This document shows positions 41,536-47,373 of a DNA stretch of 47,373 nt, in pieces. The stretch is from Chthonomonadaceae bacterium. GTDB lineage: Bacteria > Armatimonadota > Chthonomonadetes > Chthonomonadales > Chthonomonadaceae. Position 1 is the first letter of the stretch. Every line of letters begins with the position of its first letter. The position numbers and the translations under genes are program-made. The notes beneath the pieces are model-generated. The model searched no databases. It saw nothing but the letters and a program-made list of their open reading frames with translations, and was not told the DNA's origin. The DNA lies in NCBI GenBank assembly GCA_025352825.1, contig JANXSG010000070.1:1-47373 (forward strand). The letters are read 5' to 3'.

Positions 41536-41666
41536 GACAGTCTCATTCTAAACTTATCCAACAATAAATTATCATGTTCATTTACCACTAAACGAAGCAT
41601 GCATTATGAGCATCCCATCATATTCATTAGTCTTGACTTTATGTTATTTATGACATACAATATTAT

Positions 41667-42069
41667 ATGGCAAGCCGAGAACAGAAAAAGCTAGGCATAC
41701 AACCAGATAAGGAAGTCGTTCAGCATACACACATACCGCTTCTCAATCAATACTCCGAAATCAAGACACCACCCATGCGGGCTGAAGCACGTAAAACTGC
41801 TGGATATAATATACGCAAATTACAGAACGGTGAATTGCTTGCCATGCCCACTTCACGCCCAATGCCGCTCATAGCAGATGACTGCCATGAACTGCGTGTT
41901 GACGATCACGAAGCCAATATCAGATGGTGTATCATTTATTTTATTGATAATTTAGCGATTGTGATACTAGAGATATTTCAGAAGAAAAACTCGTACGACT
42001 CCGGATTCAGTGAAGAAAAGCTGTCGCGAACGACTCACCCGTTATCTCAATGCAAAAGAAGGGAAATGA
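41667..42069 (+). pseudogene. RelE/HigB-type (Gp49-like) toxin, frameshifted in an A run
   Basis: The frame from ATG 41667 codes EIKTPPMRAEARKTAGYNIR, ELLAMPTSRPMPLIADDCHE, LRVDDHEANIRWCIIYFIDN and VILEIFQKK, all typical of the Gp49/HigB-like family. After FQKK, five A (around 41981-41985) shift the frame, so the toxin frame runs without stop into the antitoxin. With one A removed the normal end TRTTPDSVKKSCRERLTRYL NAKEGK is recovered, stopping at TGA 42067-42069, which overlaps the antitoxin ATG. As written, the locus would make one fused 239-residue protein with a damaged toxin C-terminus. Confidence 0.85.
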
Positions 42070-42386
42070 AAGATTTGGACGCACAGATTAAAGCCAGACT
42101 TGAGGCGGCAGGATTCAAAGAAACCAACGTCCAAGAACTCTTCGGCCTCACACCTGAGGAAAATGAACTGATAGAGACACGCATTGTACTCTCTCAACTA
42201 ATTAAGCGCCTGCGGCAGAATGCCCGGGTCACTCAGGCCGCTGTGGCAAAGAGAAACGGCTCTAACCAGGCAAGTATTGCTAGAGACGAAACGAACGATC
42301 CTAGTGTCTCTGTTGAGCTAATGTTAAAAGTCGTTTTCACCTTAGGCGCAAACCGCAGGCAGGTGGCTAACGCCCTTTGTGCGTGA
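42066..42386 (+). CDS. HigA-like XRE-family antitoxin
   Basis: 106 residues from ATG 42066, in the family's usual ATGA overlap with the toxin. MKDLDAQIKARLEAAGFKET is the typical antitoxin start, followed by LFGLTPEENELIETRIVLSQ and a helix-turn-helix at about 50-95 (RVTQAAVAKRNGSNQASIAR, DPSVSVELMLKVVFTLGANR). It should bind and neutralise the RelE-like toxin and repress the operon. The frame is also open into the toxin because of the toxin's frameshift. Confidence 0.92.
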   Translation: MKDLDAQIKARLEAAGFKETNVQELFGLTPEENELIETRIVLSQLIKRLRQNARVTQAAVAKRNGSNQASIARDETNDPSVSVELMLKVVFTLGANRRQVANALCA

Positions 42387-42443
42387 TATTGTCATGTTTT
42401 TACTTGCGCCCTTGCACTTAATACATTACCCTGCCGAAATCTG

Positions 42444-42532
42444 GAGTTTCGATTCTAGGTATATATTAGTGGCCACGAGTTCTACGATCCCTCTGCTGTT
42501 GTTATCCTGGCAGAAAACGTGTTTGTAAGACG
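42444..42532 (+). pseudogene. 3' end relic of an alpha/beta hydrolase like that at 40411
   Basis: This fragment matches the last codons of the upstream hydrolase and the bases after its stop: EFRF-stop-VYISGHEFYDPSAV against KFRFLVFEGGHEFYDPSAW. It carries an in-frame TAG at 42456-42458 and no more of the gene. GTTTGTAAGAC near its end matches the bases around the intact gene's stop. It means the toxin-antitoxin pair lies between two hydrolase 3' ends. Confidence 0.75.
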
Positions 42533-42575
42533 CCGTTTTCTTGTTGCAGGAAGTTTCAACACCCGGCATCAAAAA

Positions 42576-42604
42576 ACCCCTCCCAGATAGATTCTGAGAG
42601 GGGT
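42576..42604 (-). terminator. Rho-independent terminator of the cox operon
   Basis: On the minus strand the stem ACCCCTC/GAGGGGT (42598-42604 with 42576-42582, and inner CAG/CTG pairing) is followed at once by TTTTTT. It lies 20 bases past the coxD stop. Confidence 0.88.
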
Positions 42605-42624
42605 CAAGAAATACGAGTAGCTAT

Positions 42625-42975
42625 CTATTCCACTGAGGACTGAGACTGCATCCGATCAAAGGCGCTGCCATCCGGCATATTCATGTGCCGAGTCGAATAG
42701 TCGATCATAATACCCGCAAGCAGAGAAAGCCACACGAAGCCGATGGCAGCCCAAAGCCAAGTGAGTTTTGATCCGTAGACCACCTGCATAAAAAACCCGA
42801 CGACCAAGGCTGCCTTAACTATAGCAATTGCCATTGCAACTGCGAGCGCCGCGGGAGGATTCAGGATATTGTGCGGTATGAAGTACACTCCCACGGTTGC
42901 TACCAAAAGCATCAGAAGGAGTACATAGACTGTAAAATAGACCTTCACCGGGGTGACATGAGCATGACCAGACAT
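42625..42975 (-). CDS. coxD: Cytochrome c oxidase subunit IV family protein (CoxD/CtaF)
   Basis: 116 residues with three membrane helices (about 12-32, 40-62, 72-92). The family's TPVKVYFTVYVLLLMLLVAT start and the ALVVGFFMQVVYGSKLTWLW segment are clear. It is the small accessory subunit of bacterial aa3/caa3 oxidase. It is last in the operon; three bases separate it from coxC. The C-terminus is Met/Ser-rich. Confidence 0.9.
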   Translation of the reverse strand: MSGHAHVTPVKVYFTVYVLLLMLLVATVGVYFIPHNILNPPAALAVAMAIAIVKAALVVGFFMQVVYGSKLTWLWAAIGFVWLSLLAGIMIDYSTRHMNMPDGSAFDRMQSQSSVE

Positions 42976-42978
42976 AAG

Positions 42979-43677
42979 CTATCTTTTCCCAATCAAGTAG
43001 AATAGTGGAAACAGGAATATCCAGACAATATCGACGAAGTGCCAGTAAAGTCCTGCGAGTTCGATTGGCATATAGTACTGCGTGGACTTGTGATTAAGCA
43101 GTAACATCGTTCCGAGGACTGCCATGATGCCAATACCAATGACTACATGAATTCCGTGCAGGCCAGTCATAGCGAAGTAGAGACCGAAGAACAGCTCGGC
43201 TTTACCTGCTGCCACTTCCGTGAATTGCTCGTGCGGCCAATGGAAATTTACTCCAGGTATTAAATGATGCTGAAACTTTGGGTACCATTCAAATGCGAGC
43301 TTCACTACTAGGAATCCAGCCGCTAGCACAGAGGTGGCAGCCAGCCACATCGCTGAAAGTATTCTCTTTCCAGTCTGTGCTGCATGAACGGAGAGTACCA
43401 TCGTAAGGCTGCTGGTCAGTAGAATCACAGTGTTTGCACAGCCATATACCCAGCTTAACTCCTCGTGACCCTCCTGGAAGGCCATAGGATACTGAATTCT
43501 GAAAATGCTATAACAGAGAAACAGAGCTCCGAAAAACAGAATTTCCGTCACCAGGAAAGACCACATTCCGACAATGTAGGACTCATCCTGCTGTTCTCGG
43601 TTCATAAACTGATGAGCGAGGTGCTCCTCATGTTCATGTGGTTCATTATGTAAACTATGTGCCGCTTCTACGCTCAC
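42979..43677 (-). CDS. coxC: Cytochrome c oxidase subunit III
   Basis: 232 residues, five or more membrane helices. A His/Glu-rich N-terminus ([17 protein letters not shown]) precedes [20 protein letters not shown] (35-54, with the conserved Glu of helix 3), [11 protein letters not shown]-like helix 2, and [20 protein letters not shown] (about 168-187). It ends [20 protein letters not shown], the family's last helix. Its ATG overlaps the coxA stop by four bases. Confidence 0.95.
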   Translation of the reverse strand: MSVEAAHSLHNEPHEHEEHLAHQFMNREQQDESYIVGMWSFLVTEILFFGALFLCYSIFRIQYPMAFQEGHEELSWVYGCANTVILLTSSLTMVLSVHAAQTGKRILSAMWLAATSVLAAGFLVVKLAFEWYPKFQHHLIPGVNFHWPHEQFTEVAAGKAELFFGLYFAMTGLHGIHVVIGIGIMAVLGTMLLLNHKSTQYYMPIELAGLYWHFVDIVWIFLFPLFYLIGKR

Positions 43678-45389
43678 TTAACGCCTCCTGCAGGAACACC
43701 AGACACGGAGCCCTCATTCTCAAGGCTTGAATAGTCAAGATCCGATTCGACATCCGGTAGCATCGTGTAGTCGTACGCTTCCCAGGTGACAATGGGTATA
43801 TCCTCAAAATTTTCTGTAGGCGGTGGCGAGGCTGTCTGCCACTCCAATCCCACTGCGTTCCAAGGGTTTGCGCTTGCCTTCTTACCATAGATTAAAGAGA
43901 GGCTCAGATATACTGCGGGAATGAGATACCCCACACCTAGCACAGAAGCACCGGCAGTGGACAAAATATTCCATGCCTGGAATTCTGGTGGGTAGTAGTG
44001 ATACCGGCGCGGCATTCCCAGATAGCCCAGTACAAACTGTGGGAAGAATGTTAGATTAAATCCTAAAAATATGATACCTGCTGCAATTTTTGCCCACAGT
44101 TCGTTATACAATCTTCCAGTAATTTTGGGCCACCAGAAATGAAGCCCCGCCATGAACCCGAATATCGCGCCCCCAACCATAACATAGTGGAAGTGTGCCA
44201 CCACAAAATAGGTCATATTCAGATGCACGTCGACAGCAAGCGATGCCAGGAATAGACCTGTAAGGCCGCCAATGGTAAACAGCCCAATAAATCCGAGCGC
44301 ATACATCATCGGTGCATGAAGAGTTACATTGCCCTTATATATGGTGGCTGTCCAGTTGAATACCTTGATAGCGGACGGAACCGCCACCAGGAAGCTAATC
44401 AATGAGAACACCATGGCTAGATAGACCGATTCACCGGTGACGAACATGTGGTGGCCCCATACGAGGAACCCAAATCCCGCAATCGCAAGGCTTGAGAAGG
44501 CCACTAGCTCATATCCAAATATGCGTTTACGTGAACCGTTTGCAATAACCTCACTGATGATGCCCATGGATGGCAGGATCATAATATATACTGCTGGGTG
44601 CGAGTAGAACCAGAACATGTGTTGAAACAAGATGGGGTCACCACCCTGAGCCGGGTTGAATATCCCGATCGGAAATACACGTTCCACAGCCACCAGAGCA
44701 AGTGTAATTGCAACAACTGGAGTGCCCAGCACGATAATAACGCTTGTTGCGTAGTGAGCCCAGATAAATAGCGGAAGTCTGAACCAGGTGAGGCCAGGCG
44801 CTCTCATTTTATGTATGGTGACAATAAAATTGATGCCCGTTGCGATTGAGGAGAAGCCAGCAATAAAGACTGCGATCAGCGTCATGACAACCTGGCCATT
44901 ACTGTAGACACTGCTGTAGGGGGTATAGAATGTCCAGCCTGTATCAACTCCACCCATAATCATAGCAGTGAGCGCGATTCCGCCAGCAATGGTATAGAGG
45001 TACCAGCTCAACAGGTTCAATCGGGGGAATGCGAGATCTTTCGCTCCGATCATCAGTGGAATGATGAAGTTCCCAATGGTTGCCGGAATCGATGGAACCA
45101 GAAAGAAAAACACCATGATAATTCCATGGGCGCTAAACAGTTTATTGTAGCTGTCGTTCGTAAACAGACGGCCATGCGGCGATGTCAGCTCAGCACGTAT
45201 TAACGAAGCGGCGACACCACCGATGATGAAAAAGAATGTGATCGATATCAGATATAGTACTGCTATTCTTTTATGGTCTTTTGTCAGCAGCCAGGACGCT
45301 ACAGTGTGTTCAGCGTTCAGATAGTTCTTTACTGGTTCACTTTCCTGCTTTACATACGTGTCTGGTGCAGGTGCTTGTTGAATACTCAT
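43674..45389 (-). CDS. coxA: Cytochrome c oxidase subunit I (caa3-type)
   Basis: 571 residues, 12 or more helices. The binuclear-centre [20 protein letters not shown] block, GHHMFVTGE and the heme ligands in [20 protein letters not shown] (both His) are present, as is [20 protein letters not shown]. The K- and D-channel regions are of A type. It is the catalytic core that reduces O2 and pumps protons. It overlaps both coxB and coxC by four bases, and so is translated with them. Confidence 0.96.
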   Translation of the reverse strand: MSIQQAPAPDTYVKQESEPVKNYLNAEHTVASWLLTKDHKRIAVLYLISITFFFIIGGVAASLIRAELTSPHGRLFTNDSYNKLFSAHGIIMVFFFLVPSIPATIGNFIIPLMIGAKDLAFPRLNLLSWYLYTIAGGIALTAMIMGGVDTGWTFYTPYSSVYSNGQVVMTLIAVFIAGFSSIATGINFIVTIHKMRAPGLTWFRLPLFIWAHYATSVIIVLGTPVVAITLALVAVERVFPIGIFNPAQGGDPILFQHMFWFYSHPAVYIMILPSMGIISEVIANGSRKRIFGYELVAFSSLAIAGFGFLVWGHHMFVTGESVYLAMVFSLISFLVAVPSAIKVFNWTATIYKGNVTLHAPMMYALGFIGLFTIGGLTGLFLASLAVDVHLNMTYFVVAHFHYVMVGGAIFGFMAGLHFWWPKITGRLYNELWAKIAAGIIFLGFNLTFFPQFVLGYLGMPRRYHYYPPEFQAWNILSTAGASVLGVGYLIPAVYLSLSLIYGKKASANPWNAVGLEWQTASPPPTENFEDIPIVTWEAYDYTMLPDVESDLDYSSLENEGSVSGVPAGGVK

Positions 45390-46540
45390 ATTCGTTTCCC
45401 CGCAGTCGTTGCCTCTTTTGGTGCGGTCAGGGTATCTGTTGGAGCCATTGTATCTACTCCTGACTTCTTTTGTTGGGATGGTTCTGCCGTTTTGGCTGCA
45501 GCCGGTTGAGTTGGTGCAGAAATACTTCCATGCCCCGTACTTTTCTTCTGCCCTGTCGTTCCGCTCATACCAGGATTAGGCAGATGCCTCGCGCCTGGAG
45601 GAGAGCCATTCAATGATTTGATATAGGCGATAACCTGAAGTATCTGCTCTTCTGTCAGCTGGTCTTTATAAGACGGCATTACCTGCTGATACCCTGCAGC
45701 AATGTCGTCACTGGGATTGAATATCGAGTTACGAATATAGGTATCATCCGCAATAGTCGATGTTCCATCCTTTTTCATTACTTTGGATCCATACAGGCTT
45801 GTCAGGGTCGGCCCTCGGCCTAGGCCATCCTTGTCGTGGCAAGTGCCGCAGGCAAGTTGAGTGTAGAGCACTTCTCCAAGTGTTTCCAGCGACTGATGCC
45901 TGGCTTCCACTTCCTGCCCTGCATTGGCAAGCCAGGCTGCGTAGTCCATCGGACTTTGCACATAGACGCTTCCAATCATTTCAGAATGGTTTGTACCGCA
46001 GTATTCAGTACAAAATAGATGGAATTTCCCGATCTTGGTAGGAGTGAACCACATGGTGTTGTAGCGGCCAGGAAGTGCATCTCGCTTTACCCGGAATGCC
46101 GGCACATAAAATCCATGATTTACATCCTGAGAGATCATGGTTAGCTGTATTGGCTTGCCGACAGGGATGTGGAGTGTGTTATTCTCTCGAGCTCCATTTG
46201 CATGCTGGATATGCCACATCCACCGTTTCCCCACCACAAATATCTCGATTGCATTTTTTGGCGGATGATAGACACTTGCATACGGGATAGCCGCCATTAC
46301 GAATACGCCAAGACCTAAAATCAAAGGAATTACAGACCATGTCATTTCTAGAAGAGCGTTATGATGACGCGGGTTTTTACGATTCACATTCTGTCCACGC
46401 CTGTATCGCAGCGCGAGAACGAAAATAAAGCTCAGAACGAGAACTGTAAAGAGCACAGTCAGACCGAGCAGTATATAGAACACGGGATCCATCTTATCTG
46501 CAAAGTCGGAAGCTCGATCTGGTAAAAAAGGATAATTCAT
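45386..46540 (-). CDS. coxB: Cytochrome c oxidase subunit II with fused cytochrome c domain
   Basis: 384 residues. Two N-terminal helices (about 22-45, 67-88) are followed by the CuA cupredoxin domain: [10 protein letters not shown] (His142), then [14 protein letters not shown] (Cys177, Cys181, His185, Met188). After a linker a c-type heme site [15 protein letters not shown] lies at 230-244, with the axial Met probably in [12 protein letters not shown]. The tail (about 325-384) is Pro/Ala/Thr-rich and low-complexity. The fused heme domain defines a caa3-type oxidase that receives electrons from soluble or bound cytochrome c. It lies 20 bases after sco. Confidence 0.95.
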   Translation of the reverse strand: MNYPFLPDRASDFADKMDPVFYILLGLTVLFTVLVLSFIFVLALRYRRGQNVNRKNPRHHNALLEMTWSVIPLILGLGVFVMAAIPYASVYHPPKNAIEIFVVGKRWMWHIQHANGARENNTLHIPVGKPIQLTMISQDVNHGFYVPAFRVKRDALPGRYNTMWFTPTKIGKFHLFCTEYCGTNHSEMIGSVYVQSPMDYAAWLANAGQEVEARHQSLETLGEVLYTQLACGTCHDKDGLGRGPTLTSLYGSKVMKKDGTSTIADDTYIRNSIFNPSDDIAAGYQQVMPSYKDQLTEEQILQVIAYIKSLNGSPPGARHLPNPGMSGTTGQKKSTGHGSISAPTQPAAAKTAEPSQQKKSGVDTMAPTDTLTAPKEATTAGKRI

Positions 46541-46560
46541 TCGACTTAACCCCCAAAAAC

Positions 46561-47373
46561 TTAAACGTTGTGGAGAGCATCCTTATCTCTAGGAGCGATG
46601 GGTATATTTTTATACCTATTCTTTTCCCAACGTATCATTATCAAAATAAAACTGCCCAGCGATACTATCGTGAGGAAGGATGCAATCTGAAGCAAACGAA
46701 CTACAACAAAACTGTATTTGCCAGTAGCGGCATCGTAGTGAAGGCAAAATAGCAGTATCTGCTCCACGGGAGAGCCTATTCTATTTTCAGATGCTTCGAT
46801 TAATCCTAATCCCAAATCACGAGGGCTGTAATCTGAACCATAAAAATATTTAGATATTTTACCTTTGGGCGTTAATATCAAGATTCCTGCCGGATGGGCA
46901 AACTGCTCTTTGTCGAGATCATAAGCATATCTATAACCAATTGCACTGGCCAGCCGCTGAATTGATTCCTGATCGCCAGTTAGAAAATGCCATCCCTGTC
47001 CTGCAGTCGGACGCTTGTAAATCTGAAGATAGGTATCCTTTTTATCGGCTGCGAGACTAGGGCTCTCTTTTGGATTGATGCTAACCGTAATGGCATCGAA
47101 CTCTTCGCCGACATTGAAATGAAGCTTATTGAAGGCTTTAACCATGCCATCAAGTTCCATGGTGCAGACACCAGGGCAGCGATAAAATATCAAGTTCAGA
47201 ATAACAGGTTTCTTGCCAAAATAATCACTCAGATGAATACTCTTACCGGCTTCATCTTTGAATGGGATATCCAGTGGTACCTGGCCATTCAGTTTTTGAT
47301 CAAGCCCTACATCCCTTGAAGGGATGATTGTCTTACCATTGCGAATGTGTACGCTAGTTTTATTGCCCTGCGC
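46561..47373 (-). CDS. SCO1/SenC-type copper chaperone (N-terminus outside window)
   Basis: The reading frame is open to the last base, so 270 residues are visible without the start. A thioredoxin-like SCO core begins at VPLDIPFKDEAGKSIHLSDYFGKKPVIL. The copper-binding C-x3-C is YRCPGVC (visible residues 64-70) and the third ligand His is in FAHPAG (about 160). A C-terminal membrane helix (LLQIASFLTIVSLGSFILIM) at about 231-250 anchors it, unlike most SCO proteins, which carry an N-terminal anchor. It delivers copper to CuA of CoxB, the next gene. It is the first visible gene of the cox operon. Confidence 0.92.
   Translation of the reverse strand, partial: AQGNKTSVHIRNGKTIIPSRDVGLDQKLNGQVPLDIPFKDEAGKSIHLSDYFGKKPVILNLIFYRCPGVCTMELDGMVKAFNKLHFNVGEEFDAITVSINPKESPSLAADKKDTYLQIYKRPTAGQGWHFLTGDQESIQRLASAIGYRYAYDLDKEQFAHPAGILILTPKGKISKYFYGSDYSPRDLGLGLIEASENRIGSPVEQILLFCLHYDAATGKYSFVVVRLLQIASFLTIVSLGSFILIMIRWEKNRYKNIPIAPRDKDALHNV

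Noticed and set aside
41667-42386. A genuine toxin-antitoxin fusion protein
   Set aside because: The other frame after 41985 codes the expected toxin C-terminus and ends in the ATGA overlap with the antitoxin, so a frameshift is the simpler explanation.
1-47373. tRNA, rRNA or riboswitch genes
   Set aside because: I looked for cloverleaf-like and conserved rRNA segments in the gaps and saw none; a covariance search would be needed to exclude short RNAs.

Overview
The window reads like the chromosome of a moderate-GC, didermal, heterotrophic bacterium, most probably a member of Armatimonadota or a close relative. This rests on family content, not on a marker gene: a DUF1559-type pseudopilin beside a LacI regulator, the DUF1552/DUF1592 cytochrome pair best known from Planctomycetota, an HpnCDE squalene cluster, a PEP-CTERM-like surface protein, a bacterial alpha-2-macroglobulin and a caa3 oxidase operon. 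I could not run a search, so the phylum is an inference.

Layout. 1-5019: the 3' part of a thioester alpha-2-macroglobulin and a CBM9-like secreted protein. 5080-8795 (minus): DUF1552 and DUF1592-type cytochrome-linked proteins, translationally coupled. 9147-10514 (minus): GlsB/YeaQ membrane protein, a membrane-anchored collagen-like protein, and an exported protein broken by a frameshift in a run of eight C. 10515-14617: a gene-poor accessory stretch with a MITE-like repeat, two paralogous small HTH regulators (one frameshifted), CsbD, a 52-residue lmo0937-type membrane protein, a lipoprotein and an ECF-like sigma factor. 14717-18009: hpnC-hpnD-hpnE. 18170-19488: PEP-CTERM-like protein and MscL. 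20211-23904: a LacI gene with a recognisable promoter and operator but two inactivating lesions, a pseudopilin split by TAG, a small lipoprotein and a TPR protein. 24079-27247: a CehA/McbA-type PHP metallohydrolase and a Uma2 nuclease-fold protein. 27403-36826 (minus): efflux adaptor, glucose-6-phosphate dehydrogenase, a 1452-residue S55-peptidase/beta-propeller protein, hisI and hisF, with repeats in the gaps. 36982-42532: cyclophilin, a BstYI-type restriction-modification pair, two small coiled-coil proteins, an alpha/beta hydrolase, and a RelE/HigA toxin-antitoxin pair with a frameshifted toxin, followed by a relic of a second hydrolase. 42576-47373 (minus): a caa3 cytochrome oxidase operon sco-coxB-coxA-coxC-coxD with a good terminator.

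The most notable points are: (1) a restriction-modification system predicted to recognise RGATCY, with the D119/E128/Q130 catalytic residues of BstYI at the same numbers; (2) a dispersed, non-coding, MITE-like repeat with 18-bp perfect terminal inverted repeats, present in whole, diverged and fragmentary copies; (3) at least five loci where an otherwise well-preserved gene is broken by a one-base change in a homopolymer or by a single in-frame stop, which could be phase variation, young pseudogenes or assembly error; (4) a fusion of an S55-type serine peptidase with a seven-repeat propeller; and (5) an unassigned pair of small coiled-coil genes next to the restriction-modification pair.
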